DNA of 64,000 nucleotides. Origin: Thiohalomonas denitrificans. Its GTDB lineage: Bacteria > Pseudomonadota > Gammaproteobacteria > Thiohalomonadales > Thiohalomonadaceae. Each line of letters opens with the position of its first letter. The first letter of the stretch is position 1. Positions 39,731 through 49,568 of this stretch are shown here, one piece after another. The notes beneath the pieces were generated by a model that was not told where the DNA came from, ran no database searches, and was given only the letters and a program-made list of their open reading frames with translations. The stretch spans positions 22,701 through 86,700 of the forward strand of contig NZ_JAENYR010000005.1 of the NCBI RefSeq assembly GCF_016841685.1. Direction: 5' to 3'. The position numbers and the translations under genes are program-made.

Positions 39731-40804
39731 TCACCCATGGCGCTTTTCGAAGTCGGCCATGAAAGCCACCAGCGCGTCTACGCCCTCTTCGGGCATGGCG
39801 TTGTAGATGGAGGCACGCATACCGCCGACCGAGCGATGTCCCTTGAGGGTGGTCAGACGCTGCTTGGCAGCTTCTTCCAGGAACGTGGCGTCCAGATCGG
39901 CATTCGCCAGGGTGAAGGGTACGTTCATCCAGGAGCGGCAGGAGGGCTCGACAGGATTGGCGTAGAAGCCGGAGCTATCCACGGCGTCATACAGTTTCTT
40001 CGCCTTGCGCTCGTTGATCCCGGCCATCTTGTCCAGGCCGCCGATATCGTTCTTCAGCCAGTCGAACACCAGCCCCGCCAGATACCAGGCGTAGGTGGGC
40101 GGCGTGTTGTACATGGAATCGGCATCGACATGGGTCTTGTACTGGAACATGCTCGGGGTGCCTTCGAGACACTCGCCGATCAGGTCTTCGCGGACGATGA
40201 CCACCGTAAGCCCCGCCGGGCCGATGTTCTTCTGGGCGCCGGCGTAGATGACACCGAAGCGCGAGACATCAATCGGCCGCGACAGGATAGTGGAGGACAT
40301 GTCCACCACCAGCGGGATGTTGCCGGTCTCCGGGATGTAAGGGAACTCCACCCCCTGAATGGTTTCGTTCGGGGTGTAGTGGACGTAGGCGGCATCCGCG
40401 CTGAGTTGCAATGCATCCTGTGTCGGACAGGTCATGGAGGTTTCGGCTGCGAGATTCACCTGGCCATAGCGCTTGGCTTCGGCAATCGCCTTTTTCGACC
40501 AGGAGCCGGTGTTGATGTAGTCCGCCCTGCCCTTGCCCGGCAGCAGGTTCATGGGAACCATGGCGAACTGGCTGGAGGCACCGCCCTGCAGGAACAGGAC
40601 CTTATAGTTGGCAGGAATCCCCATCAACTCCCGCAGATCGACCTCTGCCTTTGCGGCGATCGACATGAATTCCTTGCCGCGATGGCTCATCTCCATCACC
40701 GACATGCCACTGCCCTGCCAGTCCAGCATCTCCTCGCGGGCCCGCTCGATCACCACCTGCGGCAACATCGCCGGCCCCGCACTGAAGTTAAACACCCGTG
40801 CCAT
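39731..40804 (-). CDS. serC: Phosphoserine aminotransferase
   Basis: Makes 3-phosphoserine (and acts in pyridoxal phosphate synthesis in gammaproteobacteria). 357 aa; family start [23 protein letters not shown]-Lys region [18 protein letters not shown] and the late [20 protein letters not shown]. It follows gyrA, as in Pseudomonas. Its last codons appear in a duplicated downstream segment. Confidence 0.98.
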   Translation of the reverse strand: MARVFNFSAGPAMLPQVVIERAREEMLDWQGSGMSVMEMSHRGKEFMSIAAKAEVDLRELMGIPANYKVLFLQGGASSQFAMVPMNLLPGKGRADYINTGSWSKKAIAEAKRYGQVNLAAETSMTCPTQDALQLSADAAYVHYTPNETIQGVEFPYIPETGNIPLVVDMSSTILSRPIDVSRFGVIYAGAQKNIGPAGLTVVIVREDLIGECLEGTPSMFQYKTHVDADSMYNTPPTYAWYLAGLVFDWLKNDIGGLDKMAGINERKAKKLYDAVDSSGFYANPVEPSCRSWMNVPFTLANADLDATFLEEAAKQRLTTLKGHRSVGGMRASIYNAMPEEGVDALVAFMADFEKRHG

Positions 40805-40830
40805 TTGAGTCTCCCGTAAATAAAACCATT

Positions 40831-40982
40831 CACCGCAAAGACGCTAAACGCGCCAAGAACTTAAAATATGCACCGCAGAGGCGGAGAGTCCGCAGAGATT
40901 CGCGGGATCAAAACCGACTCTGCGCACTCCGCGCCTCTGCGGTGAGAATCATTTTTTGGCGCTCTTTGCGCCTTTGCGGTTA
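40831..40982. repeat. Nested palindrome (CCGCAAAG outer, CCGCAGAG inner) between gyrA and serC
   Basis: Outer arms CACCGCAAAGACGCTAAACG (40831) and GCGCTCTTTGCGCCTTTGCG (ending 40979) enclose inner arms CACCGCAGAGGCGGAGAG (40871) and CTCCGCGCCTCTGCGGTG (ending 40944). The outer right arm ends one base before the gyrA stop codon. The same two-family nesting occurs at 46336-46503. Confidence 0.88.
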
Positions 40983-40983
40983 A

Positions 40984-43554
40984 TCAGTCTTCTGTTTCAT
41001 CCGGGGCTTCGCCCTCGGCATCCTCTTCGTCGGTTTCGGCCACCGGTTCGATGCCGACCAGCTTCTCCCCTTCATCGAGGTTGATCAGCTTCACGCCCTG
41101 GGTATTGCGACCCATGACGGAGATCTCGTCGACTCGCATGCGTACCAGGGTGCCGCCGTTGGTGATCAGCATGATCTGGTGCTCTTCCTCCACCAGCACG
41201 GCACCTACCACTGGGCCGTTGCGGCCGGCAGTCTGAATGGAGATCACGCCCTGACCACCGCGACCATAGGTCGGATACTCTTCGATACGGGTGCGCTTGC
41301 CGTAACCGTTTTCGGTAGCGGTCAGCACGCACCCCTCACCCTCGGCAACGATCAGCGACACCACCTGCTGATTCTCCTTCAGCCGAATGCCACGCACGCC
41401 GCGCGAAACCCGACCCAGCGGACGCACATCACGTTCATTGAAACGAATCGCCTTGCCACTGGTGGAGAAGAGCATCACCTCCCGTTCACCATCGGTGATA
41501 TCCACGCCGACCAGGCGATCCTTCTCGACCAAATCGATGGCAATGATGCCGGTGGAACGTCGACGGGAGAAGTCGACCAACGGCGTCTTCTTGACCGTAC
41601 CGTTGGCGGTGGCCATGAAGACGTATTTGCCCTCCTCGAACTCGCGGATGGGCAGGACCGCATTGATGCGCTCTTCCGCTTCCAGTGGCAGCAGATTGAT
41701 GATGGGCTTGCCGCGGGCATTGCGCCCCGCCTGCGGCAGCTCGTAAACCTTCAGCCAGTAAACGCGGCCGCGGCTGGAGAAGCAGAGAATGGTATCGTGG
41801 GTGTTGGCCACAAACAGCTTGTCGATGAAATCCGCATCCTTCATGGAGGTCGCCGAACGCCCCCGGCCACCGCGGCGCTGGGCCCGGTAGTCGGCCAGCG
41901 GCTGGGCCTTGGCGTAACCCTCATGGGAGAGGGTCACCACCACATCCTCCTCGCTGATCAAATCCTCCAGGGTCAGATCCAGGTGAGTGGCGAGGATCTC
42001 GGTGCGCCGCTCATCACCATACTGCTCACGCACGGCCTCGAGCTCACCCCGAATCACCTCCATCAGCCGCTCGTAACTCTCCAGGATCTCGATGAGGCCC
42101 TCGATGGTGTTGAGCAGTTCCTTGTACTCACTGAGGATCTTGTCCTGCTCCAGCCCGGTAAGGCGGTGCAGTCGCAGGTCCAGGATCGCCTGAGCCTGGG
42201 CTTCGGATAGTCGATAGCCACCCTCGACCAGGCCATACTCCCTGCTGAGCCCTTCGGGACGGGAGGCGTCTGCCCCGGCGCCCTCCAGCATGGCATTCAC
42301 CATACCGGACTCCCACACAGTGGAGAGCAGCCCCGCCTTGGCCTCGGCAGGACTGGCGGCCTCCCGGATCAGCTTGATGATGGGGTCGATATTGGCCAGC
42401 GCGATAGCCAGTCCTTCCAGGACATGGGCCCGTTCGCGCGCCTTGCGCAGTTCGTAAACGGTACGGCGGGTGACCACCTCGCGGCGATGACGGATGAAGG
42501 ACTCCAGCACTGCCTTGAGGTTGAGCAGCCGCGGCTGCCCCTCCACCAGCGCCACCATGTTGATGCCGAATACGTTCTGCATCTGGGTCTGCTGGTAGAG
42601 ATTATTCAGGACCACTTCGGGGACTTCGCCGCGCTTGAGTTCGATCACCATGCGCATGCCGTCCTTGTCGGACTCATCGCGCAGTTCGCTGATCCCCTCC
42701 ATCTTCTTTTCCTTTACCAGGTCGGCAATCTTCTCCAGAAGACGTGCCTTGTTGACCTGGTACGGCAACTCATGGACGACGATGCGTTGGCGACCGTTGT
42801 CCTGCGTCTCAATCTCGGTGACGGCACGCACGTAGATGCGGCCGCGCCCGGTGTGATACGCCTCATGGATGCCGCGGGCGCCATTGATAATGCCGCCGGT
42901 AGGAAAGTCGGGACCGGGGATATAGCGCATCAGACCGGCGATATCGAGATCGGGGTCATCGATGAGCGCCAGACAGCCGGTCACCACTTCTCTGATGTTG
43001 TGGGGCGGGATATTGGTGGCCATGCCCACCGCAATGCCGGCCGAACCGTTGATCAGCAGGTTCGGCAGCCGGGCGGGCAGGACCTCCGGTTCGCTTTCCG
43101 ACTCGTCGTAGTTGGCGATGAAATCGACGGTCTCCTTGTCGATGTCCGCCAGCATTTCATGGGCGATGCGCGCCATGCGCACCTCGGTGTATCGCATGGC
43201 CGCCGGCGAATCGCCGTCGACGGAACCGAAGTTGCCCTGCCCGTCCACCAGCATGTAGCGCAGGGAAAACGGCTGGGCCATACGGACGATGGTGTCGTAC
43301 ACCGCCGAGTCGCCGTGCGGGTGGTACTTACCGATCACATCACCGACAACGCGGGCGGACTTCTTGTAAGGTTTGTTCCACTCGTTGCCCAGCTCCCGCA
43401 TGGCGTAGAGCACGCGCCGATGGACCGGTTTGAGGCCGTCACGGACATCAGGAAGGGCGCGGCCCACGATCACGCTCATGGCGTAGTCGAGGTACGACTG
43501 CTTCATCTCCTCCTCGATATTGATCGGGAGGACTTCTTTGGCGAATTCCGTCAT
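40984..43554 (-). CDS. gyrA: DNA gyrase subunit A
   Basis: Breaking-rejoining subunit of gyrase; 856 aa. Catalytic Tyr122 in [10 protein letters not shown]. The quinolone-determining region [19 protein letters not shown] keeps Ser83 and Asp87, the wild-type residues for drug sensitivity. The GyrA box QRRGGRGRS opens the beta-pinwheel domain and the acidic C-terminal tail ends [15 protein letters not shown]. Full length by family comparison. Faces the mtnA gene with serC downstream. Confidence 0.98.
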   Translation of the reverse strand: MTEFAKEVLPINIEEEMKQSYLDYAMSVIVGRALPDVRDGLKPVHRRVLYAMRELGNEWNKPYKKSARVVGDVIGKYHPHGDSAVYDTIVRMAQPFSLRYMLVDGQGNFGSVDGDSPAAMRYTEVRMARIAHEMLADIDKETVDFIANYDESESEPEVLPARLPNLLINGSAGIAVGMATNIPPHNIREVVTGCLALIDDPDLDIAGLMRYIPGPDFPTGGIINGARGIHEAYHTGRGRIYVRAVTEIETQDNGRQRIVVHELPYQVNKARLLEKIADLVKEKKMEGISELRDESDKDGMRMVIELKRGEVPEVVLNNLYQQTQMQNVFGINMVALVEGQPRLLNLKAVLESFIRHRREVVTRRTVYELRKARERAHVLEGLAIALANIDPIIKLIREAASPAEAKAGLLSTVWESGMVNAMLEGAGADASRPEGLSREYGLVEGGYRLSEAQAQAILDLRLHRLTGLEQDKILSEYKELLNTIEGLIEILESYERLMEVIRGELEAVREQYGDERRTEILATHLDLTLEDLISEEDVVVTLSHEGYAKAQPLADYRAQRRGGRGRSATSMKDADFIDKLFVANTHDTILCFSSRGRVYWLKVYELPQAGRNARGKPIINLLPLEAEERINAVLPIREFEEGKYVFMATANGTVKKTPLVDFSRRRSTGIIAIDLVEKDRLVGVDITDGEREVMLFSTSGKAIRFNERDVRPLGRVSRGVRGIRLKENQQVVSLIVAEGEGCVLTATENGYGKRTRIEEYPTYGRGGQGVISIQTAGRNGPVVGAVLVEEEHQIMLITNGGTLVRMRVDEISVMGRNTQGVKLINLDEGEKLVGIEPVAETDEEDAEGEAPDETED

Positions 43555-43603
43555 CTAGCAGGAGGTCCGTTTCTTCGAAATCGGGTGAAACCGGCGCTGG
43601 ATG

Positions 43604-43636
43604 CCTGTATTGCCGGTTACCGGGACAAAATACAGG
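43604..43636. promoter_or_regulatory. Hairpin in the gyrA leader
   Basis: CCTGTATT / AATACAGG (8 bp) encloses the smaller dyad CCGGTTACCGG, about 50 bases upstream of the gyrA ATG. Whether it regulates gyrA is unknown. Confidence 0.5.
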
Positions 43637-43659
43637 TCTGGAGCCGATAAATAGGCACA

Positions 43660-43668
43660 ATCATACCA
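43660..43668 (-). promoter_or_regulatory. Possible extended -10 promoter of gyrA
   Basis: Minus-strand TGGTATGAT (TGN plus TATGAT) lies about 106 bases upstream of the gyrA ATG and upstream of the leader hairpin. No good -35 is seen at 17 bases, so this rests on the extended -10 alone. Confidence 0.35.
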
Positions 43669-43744
43669 TATCCGCCTTAGCCCCCGCATCCGGCATAAAA
43701 CCGCTCAGAAAGGCCGAGGGAGCCTCTCGCACCCGTTTGCGCTT

Positions 43745-44794
43745 TCAAGGCACCGGCTTTTTCATCATCTCCGCCATCTTCTCCGTGGTCGGCTGCTTCA
43801 CCACACCCTTCTCGGTGACAATGGCGTCGATCAGCTCCGCCGGCGTCACGTCAAAGGCGGGATTCCAGGCCTTCGCCCCCGGAGCGGCAACCGGCCGGCC
43901 GCCACAGCCCAGAACCTCATCCGCAGAACGGCTCTCAATCGGGATCTGATCACCGCCGGTCAGGCTCATGTCCACGGTGGAAGTCGGCGCCACCACCATC
44001 ACCTTCACGCCGTGGTAGCGCGCGGCGATGGCGGCGTGGTAGGTGCCGATCTTGTTGGCAACATCGCCGTTGGCGGCAATTCGGTCGGAGCCGACAATCA
44101 GCCAACTCACCCGCCCTTCCCGCATCAGGGCCGCACCGGCACCGTCGGCCAGCAGCGTCACGGGGATACCGTCCTTGACCAGCTCCCAGGCAGTTAGCCG
44201 GGCTCCCTGCAGCCAGGGCCGGGTTTCATCGGCATACACTTGCGCGATGCGCTGCTGTTCGAAGGCGCTGCGAATCACTCCCAGAGCGGTACCGTAGCCC
44301 CCGGTAGCGAGTGAGCCGGTATTGCAGTGGGTCAGAACCCCCCGGCCCTCGGCAGCGATCAGTGCAGCGCCCAACTCGCCCATACGACGATTGGCCGCCA
44401 CATCCTCTTCATGAATGCGCTGCGCCTCGGCGAGCAGTGGAGCGACCGGTTCTCCGGAGAGCGTGTCCATGACCCCTGCCATGCGCTCCAGCGCCCAAAA
44501 CAGATTCACCGCGGTCGGACGCGATGCCGCCAGTGTCTCGAAATCGGCACGGATGGCCTCCCGCCAGCTCTCGGGCTGTGCCGCATGACGGCGCCGCGCG
44601 GCCAACACCACGCCATAGGCAGCGGTTACCCCGATGGCCGGCGCGCCACGAACCACCATGTCGCGAATGGCCCCGGCCACGCCGACCGGCTCGTCGTATT
44701 CCATATACGTCTCCTCGGCGGGCAGTCGGCGCTGATCCAGCAGTTTCAGGTGTTCGTCCTCCCAGAGGACGGCACGTATGGTGTCGTATTTCAT
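43745..44794 (-). CDS. mtnA: Methylthioribose-1-phosphate isomerase
   Basis: Converts 5-methylthioribose-1-phosphate to the ribulose form in methionine salvage. 349 aa with the eIF2B-like fold. Catalytic Cys in [20 protein letters not shown] and catalytic Asp in [22 protein letters not shown] 44794 gives the family start [14 protein letters not shown]. Divergent from mtaD, which acts one or two steps earlier on methylthioadenosine. Confidence 0.96.
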   Translation of the reverse strand: MKYDTIRAVLWEDEHLKLLDQRRLPAEETYMEYDEPVGVAGAIRDMVVRGAPAIGVTAAYGVVLAARRRHAAQPESWREAIRADFETLAASRPTAVNLFWALERMAGVMDTLSGEPVAPLLAEAQRIHEEDVAANRRMGELGAALIAAEGRGVLTHCNTGSLATGGYGTALGVIRSAFEQQRIAQVYADETRPWLQGARLTAWELVKDGIPVTLLADGAGAALMREGRVSWLIVGSDRIAANGDVANKIGTYHAAIAARYHGVKVMVVAPTSTVDMSLTGGDQIPIESRSADEVLGCGGRPVAAPGAKAWNPAFDVTPAELIDAIVTEKGVVKQPTTEKMAEMMKKPVP

Positions 44795-44867
44795 AAAAAA
44801 ACAAGTCTCGCGTCCGATATCGGCGCACATTCTACCATTCACCGGGTTCCCGGATCCCTCATCAGGG

Positions 44868-44943
44868 CAGGAGCAGCAGTGAAAGCCGCGGTTGCTACCG
44901 AATCGGGACGCGACCCCTTTTCGCGGCTTCCGCCGCTCCTACA
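44868..44943. repeat. REP-like hairpin between mtnA and mtaD
   Basis: GCAGGAGCAGCAGTGAAAGC (from 44868) is mirrored by CTTTTCGCGGCTTCCGCCGC then TCCTACA (ending 44943). The minus-strand sequence GTAGGAGCGGCGGAAGCCGC then GAAAAG recurs at 47919-47945 on the plus strand. It lies 74 bases upstream of the mtaD start. Confidence 0.75.
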
Positions 44944-45016
44944 TGGACGGGGATTTCCGAGCCTGGGGCGGTTCCACTCGCATCCTGCGCCTGAAATCCT
45001 GTATCTTTCTGCCCCC

Positions 45017-46330
45017 ATGAACGTGGAAACCCTGATTCACGCCGGCTGGGTGATTCCGGTCGAACCGGAGGGCGTGCTCGTGCGCCACAGCATCGCTGTG
45101 GATGCCGGGCGTATCGTGGCGATTCTTCCCACCGATTCGGCCAGGGCCGAATACCGGACCGAAAACGAAGTCGACCTGCCCGGCCATGCGCTGATTCCGG
45201 GTCTGATCAACGCCCATACCCATGCGGCCATGTCGCTGATGCGCGGTCTCGCCGACGACCTGCCGCTGATGGAGTGGCTGAAGGGCCACATCTGGCCGGC
45301 CGAGGCACGCTGGGTGAGTCCGGAGTTCGTCCGCGACGGCTCGCAGCTGGCGATGGCGGAGATGCTGCGCAGCGGCACCACCTGCTTCAACGACATGTAC
45401 TTCTTCCCGGATGAGGTGGCAAAGCAGGCCAAGCACGCCGGGGTTCGGGCCGTGGTGGGACTTATCGTCATCGATTTTCCCACTGCCTGGGCGGAGAGTG
45501 CCGATGAATACCTGCACAAGGCCCTCGAGGTCCACGACAGCCTGCGCAACGACACCCTGGTGACCACCGCGTTTGCGCCCCACGCACCCTATACCGTCTC
45601 GGATGGACCGCTGGAACGGGTTGCCACCTACGCGGAGGAACTGGATATACCAATCCACATCCATCTGCATGAGACCGCGGACGAGATCAGCGATTCGGTC
45701 CAGCAGTTCGGAATGCGTCCAATCGAACGGCTGGAGCGGCTCGGGCTGATTTCACCCCGCCTGCTCGCGGTTCATATGACACAGTTGACCCAGGACGAGA
45801 TCGAGCAGATCGCCGCAGGCGGTGCCCATGTGGCGAACTGCCCGGAATCCAACCTCAAACTGGCGAACGGCTTCTGCCCAACGGCCAAACTGCTCGACGC
45901 GGGCGTCAATACCGCTCTCGGCACCGATGGCGCCGCCAGCAACAATGACCTGGATATGTTCAGCGAAATGCGCACTGGCGCGCTGCTGGCCAAGGGCGTG
46001 GCGGGTGATGCCAGCGTCGTCCCTGCCGCCGCGGCGCTGCGCATGGCCACCCTGAGCGGGGCTCGTGCTTTGGGTCTGGATGGCGTCACGGGCTCTCTGG
46101 AGCCCGGCAAGGCAGCCGACATCGTTGCCGTGCGTCTCGACGACATCGAAACCAGTCCGGTCTATCATCCCCTTTCACAGCTGGTTTATGCCGCCGGCCG
46201 CGATCAGGTCACCGATGTCTGGGTCGCGGGCCGTCGCGTACTCCGGGAAGGTGAACTGACCACCATCGATATCGAAGCGCTTCGCGCCCGTACGGCGGAG
46301 TGGCGAAAGAAATTGGGCGAATTTGACTAA
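45017..46330 (+). CDS. mtaD: 5-methylthioadenosine/S-adenosylhomocysteine deaminase
   Basis: Amidohydrolase-family deaminase (437 aa). Metal-site motifs INAHTHAAMSLMRGLADD, IHIHLHETADEI and LGTDGAASNNDLDM are intact. In Pseudomonas methylthioadenosine is deaminated first, then phosphorolysed to the MtnA substrate, which fits divergence from mtnA; the phosphorylase is not in this window. I chose ATG 45017, where family sequence begins (MNVETLIHAGWVIPVEPE); an upstream open frame crosses the REP hairpin. Confidence 0.94.
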   Translation: MNVETLIHAGWVIPVEPEGVLVRHSIAVDAGRIVAILPTDSARAEYRTENEVDLPGHALIPGLINAHTHAAMSLMRGLADDLPLMEWLKGHIWPAEARWVSPEFVRDGSQLAMAEMLRSGTTCFNDMYFFPDEVAKQAKHAGVRAVVGLIVIDFPTAWAESADEYLHKALEVHDSLRNDTLVTTAFAPHAPYTVSDGPLERVATYAEELDIPIHIHLHETADEISDSVQQFGMRPIERLERLGLISPRLLAVHMTQLTQDEIEQIAAGGAHVANCPESNLKLANGFCPTAKLLDAGVNTALGTDGAASNNDLDMFSEMRTGALLAKGVAGDASVVPAAAALRMATLSGARALGLDGVTGSLEPGKAADIVAVRLDDIETSPVYHPLSQLVYAAGRDQVTDVWVAGRRVLREGELTTIDIEALRARTAEWRKKLGEFD

Positions 46331-46335
46331 AGGCT

Positions 46336-46503
46336 TTAACCGCAAAGACGCAAAGGGCGCTAAAGAAAGAAAAAATTCACCGCAGAGGCGCGGAGTTCGG
46401 AGAGATACTCCCAATGAGCGGATATCCTCCGCGCACTCTGCGCCTCTGCGATTGAGTCATTCAGATCTTTCTTAGCGCTCTTTGCGTCTTCGCGGTTAAT
46501 TAA
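46336..46503. repeat. Nested palindrome (CCGCAAAG outer, CCGCAGAG inner) between mtaD and ubiG
   Basis: Outer arms TTAACCGCAAAGACGCAAAG (46336) and CTTTGCGTCTTCGCGGTTAA (ending about 46501) enclose inner arms TTCACCGCAGAGGCGCGGAG (46376) and CCGCGCACTCTGCGCCTCTG (ending about 46449). Same order and spacing style as 40831-40982 but different central sequence. Confidence 0.88.
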
Positions 46504-46529
46504 CGAAAAAGACCGATGCGGCAAAATCT

Positions 46530-47240
46530 ATGAACAATCAGGTACACAACGTCGATCCGAGCGAACTGCGCAAGTTCGAGGAGCTGGCCTCGCGCTGGTG
46601 GGACCCGGAAAGCGAGTTCAAGCCACTGCACGATATCAATCCGTTGCGCCTGGATTACGTCGACGAGCGGATCGGGCTTTCGGGGAAGAAGGTCCTGGAC
46701 GTGGGCTGTGGCGGCGGCATTCTCTCCGAGAGCATGGCCGCGCGGGGCGCCGAGGTCACCGGCATCGATATGGGCGAGGCACCGCTGTCGGTGGCACGCC
46801 TGCACCAGCTCGAATCGGGCATGAAGGTCGAATACCGGCAGATCACGGTAGAGGCCCTGGCGGAGGAGATGCCGGGCGCATTCGATGCGGTAACCTGCAT
46901 GGAGATGCTGGAGCATGTCCCCGACCCGGCGTCTGCCATCGCTGCCTGTGCACGGCTGGTCAAACCGGACGGCAGGGTGTTTTTCTCCACCCTGAACCGG
47001 AATCCCAAATCGTACCTGTTCGCCATTCTCGGCGCCGAATACCTGCTACGGCTGCTGCCCAAGGGCACTCACGATTACGCCAGGTTTATTCGTCCCTCGG
47101 AGATGGAGAGCTGGGCCCGCCATGGCGGTCTGCGGGTCAGGGAGCTGACGGGCCTGAGTTACAACCCGCTGACCCGCCAGTACAGCCTCGGCAGGAATGT
47201 CGATGTGAATTATCTGGCCTACTGCGTACGGGAAGAATGA
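46530..47240 (+). CDS. ubiG: Ubiquinone biosynthesis O-methyltransferase
   Basis: SAM-dependent enzyme for both O-methylations in ubiquinone synthesis. 236 aa with the SAM motif [20 protein letters not shown] and the family start region [20 protein letters not shown]. Overlaps mupP by 4 bases (ATGA), so the two are coupled; the same neighbours occur in Pseudomonas. Confidence 0.97.
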   Translation: MNNQVHNVDPSELRKFEELASRWWDPESEFKPLHDINPLRLDYVDERIGLSGKKVLDVGCGGGILSESMAARGAEVTGIDMGEAPLSVARLHQLESGMKVEYRQITVEALAEEMPGAFDAVTCMEMLEHVPDPASAIAACARLVKPDGRVFFSTLNRNPKSYLFAILGAEYLLRLLPKGTHDYARFIRPSEMESWARHGGLRVRELTGLSYNPLTRQYSLGRNVDVNYLAYCVREE

Positions 47241-47923
47241 GCATCATCGAGACGGTGCTGTTCGATCTGGACGGTACCCTGGCCGACACCGCCCCGGATC
47301 TGGCGGGTGCATTAAACGCAGTTCTGATAGAGGAGGACCGCGCACCCCTGGCCTACGAGGCAATCCGCCCCGTGGTGTCCCATGGAGGAATCGCCCTCAT
47401 CCGGCTCGGCTTCGGCCTGGAGCCGGGCGCCCCCGACTTCGACCGGCTGCGCAGCTTGCTGCTGGAGCACTACAGGGCCGAAATTGCCACACGCACACGA
47501 CTGTTTCCCGGCATGGATGAACTCCTTGCGGAACTGGAGCGGCGCCGAATGGCCTGGGGCGTGGTCACCAACAAGCCCGCCTGGCTGACGCAGCCGCTGA
47601 TGACTGCACTGGGGCTCAGTCAGCGGGCAGCGACCATCATCAGTGGCGATACCGTCCCGGAGAACAAACCGCATCCCGCGCCCATGCATCAGGCCTGTCA
47701 CGATACAGGCACGGCTCCGCTAAGCTGCCTCTACGTCGGCGATGCCGAGCGGGATATCGTCGCCGGGCGCAACGCCGGTATGGCAACCCTGGTGGCGCTT
47801 TGGGGGTACTTGGGAGAAACCGACCACCCCGGTGACTGGGGCGCCGACGGCATGATCGAAGAGCCGCAGCTGGTGCTCGACTGGCTTACCGCAACCACAA
47901 CCGTCCCCGCCAGTAACCTGTAG
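47237..47923 (+). CDS. mupP: HAD phosphatase, MupP/Gph family
   Basis: 228-residue haloacid dehalogenase-type phosphatase. Motif [16 protein letters not shown], motif [11 protein letters not shown] and motif [19 protein letters not shown] are present. In Pseudomonas the gene after ubiG encodes MupP, the N-acetylmuramate 6-phosphate phosphatase of cell-wall recycling; older annotation calls it phosphoglycolate phosphatase. Synteny favours MupP. Its TAG stop codon is the first triplet of a REP-like unit (TAGGAGCGGCGG). Overlaps ubiG by 4 bases. Confidence 0.85.
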   Translation: MSIIETVLFDLDGTLADTAPDLAGALNAVLIEEDRAPLAYEAIRPVVSHGGIALIRLGFGLEPGAPDFDRLRSLLLEHYRAEIATRTRLFPGMDELLAELERRRMAWGVVTNKPAWLTQPLMTALGLSQRAATIISGDTVPENKPHPAPMHQACHDTGTAPLSCLYVGDAERDIVAGRNAGMATLVALWGYLGETDHPGDWGADGMIEEPQLVLDWLTATTTVPASNL

Positions 47924-47945
47924 GAGCGGCGGAAGCCGCGAAAAG
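47919..47945. repeat. REP-like unit overlapping the mupP stop codon
   Basis: TGTAGGAGCGGCGGAAGCCG then CGAAAAG. The dyad GCGGC..GCCGC is the hairpin. The TAG at 47921-47923 ends mupP. Reverse-oriented copy at 44917-44943. Confidence 0.8.
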
Positions 47946-47966
47946 ACCGGTGTAAACGAGGTGCGG

Positions 47967-48887
47967 ATGACGAACAAACCCCAAATGCCGATGGACCCGA
48001 ACTCCGTGGAAGCCGCCTATCGGCACTGCCAATCCCTGGCGCAATCCCATTACGAAAACTTTCCGGTCGCCTCCTGGATACTCCCCCGCCCCATGCGCCG
48101 TCCGGTCGCGGTGGTGTACGCATTCGCCCGTACCGCCGACGATCTCGCCGACGAGGGGGCAGACGATATCGAGACCCGGCTGCAGGCGCTGGATGACTAC
48201 CAAGGACGGCTTGGGCAGACCGCAGCAGGGCAACCGCCAGCTGATCCGGTATTTATTGCCGTGGCCGATGTCCTCAAGCACAAGCCACTGCCGGTATCGC
48301 TCTTTTTCGATCTCCTGTCGGCCTTCCGCCAGGATGTCACCCGCAAACGCTACCGGGACTTCGCAGACCTGCTCGACTATTGCAGACGGTCGGCGAACCC
48401 GGTTGGTCGCCTGCTTCTGCATCTGCACGGCAGTGCCAGTGCGGAAAACCTTGTGCTGTCGGACCGCATTTGCACCTCCCTGCAACTCATCAACTTCTAC
48501 CAGGACCTGGCGCAGGACTTCGATGAAAACGGGCGCATCTACATCCCGGTTGATGAGATGGAGGCACTGGAAGTGTCGGAGATGCACTTCGAGCAGCGCC
48601 GGAGCGACCCGGCCATGCGCCGACTGTTTAGCGCCCAGGTGGCGCGGGGGCGCGCGATGATGCTGGAGGGAGCGCCCCTGGGCTCGCGGCTGAGGGGCCG
48701 ATTCGGGCTCGAAATCCGGATGATCGTGGAGGGCGGGCTGGCGGTTCTGGAACGATTGGCCGCAGCCGAGGACGTATTCGCCCGTCCCCGGCTGCGGCGA
48801 CGCGATCTGCTACGGATGCTGTTCAGGAGCCTGCGGCCGTGGCGACCCTCTCCTCCCTCAGCACTCCCCGATCACGCAGGAGATTGA
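47967..48887 (+). CDS. hpnC: Hydroxysqualene synthase HpnC
   Basis: Trans-isoprenyl synthase family (306 aa). HpnC converts presqualene diphosphate to hydroxysqualene in the bacterial three-enzyme squalene route (known). Asp-rich motifs [13 protein letters not shown] and [18 protein letters not shown] are visible. ATG 47967 has GAGG at a five-base spacing. The C-terminus [16 protein letters not shown] runs into an Arg/Pro-rich tail encoded within the 65-base tail-to-tail overlap with cysC. First gene of hpnC-hpnD-hpnE. Confidence 0.93.
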   Translation: MTNKPQMPMDPNSVEAAYRHCQSLAQSHYENFPVASWILPRPMRRPVAVVYAFARTADDLADEGADDIETRLQALDDYQGRLGQTAAGQPPADPVFIAVADVLKHKPLPVSLFFDLLSAFRQDVTRKRYRDFADLLDYCRRSANPVGRLLLHLHGSASAENLVLSDRICTSLQLINFYQDLAQDFDENGRIYIPVDEMEALEVSEMHFEQRRSDPAMRRLFSAQVARGRAMMLEGAPLGSRLRGRFGLEIRMIVEGGLAVLERLAAAEDVFARPRLRRRDLLRMLFRSLRPWRPSPPSALPDHAGD

Positions 48888-49455
48888 TGACCTGCTCCAC
48901 GCTCTCCTCGAGCGAAAGCTCGTGGGTATCGATAGTCAGCTCCGGCTTTTCCGGCTCTTCATACGGTGAAGAGATACCGGTAAACTCCTTGATATCCCCC
49001 GCCCGGGCCCGTCGGTAGAGCCCCTTCACATCCCGCTCCTCACAGACTTCAATGGGACACTTGCAGTAGATCTCGAGGAATTCACCCTCCGGAATCAGCT
49101 CACGAACCCGATCCCGGTCACTGCACATGGGCGAGATGAAGGCGGTCAGGGAGATCACCCCGGCATCAAGAAACAGCTTGGCCATTTCCCCAATGCGGCG
49201 GATGTTTTCGTGCCGATCATCGATGGAAAACCCCAGATCGCCACACAGACCGTGGCGAACATTGTCGCCGTCCAGGACAATCGTGCGGCAGCGGTAGCCG
49301 TGTAGTCGCTCTTCAACCGCATGGGCCACGGTCGATTTACCCGAACCGGAGAGCCCGGTGAACCACAACACGACACTGCCATGACCATTCAGGTGCTCCC
49401 TGTCCTGACGGTTCACCTTCTGTTCCTGCCACACTACATTACTGCTCTTTTGCAT
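48823..49455 (-). CDS. cysC: Adenylyl-sulfate kinase
   Basis: Phosphorylates APS to PAPS. 210 aa with P-loop GLSGSGKST (residues 34-42), [20 protein letters not shown], and [20 protein letters not shown]. It is encoded alone on the minus strand between hpnC and hpnD, with no cysD/N or cysH in sight, so the PAPS could feed either assimilation or sulfotransferases. Its last 65 bases overlap the hpnC end on the other strand, which implies antisense pairing of the two 3' ends. Confidence 0.94.
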   Translation of the reverse strand: MQKSSNVVWQEQKVNRQDREHLNGHGSVVLWFTGLSGSGKSTVAHAVEERLHGYRCRTIVLDGDNVRHGLCGDLGFSIDDRHENIRRIGEMAKLFLDAGVISLTAFISPMCSDRDRVRELIPEGEFLEIYCKCPIEVCEERDVKGLYRRARAGDIKEFTGISSPYEEPEKPELTIDTHELSLEESVEQVINLLRDRGVLREERVATAAGS

Positions 49456-49568
49456 TTTCGGGGCTCCGTATCGATTTACATTCCACTCTTACAACCGCCA
49501 GGTTGAGCCATTATACTCAGATGGCGTGCCGGTCTGCGGATCCTTGTCCCTAACCTCAAAAAACTTTC

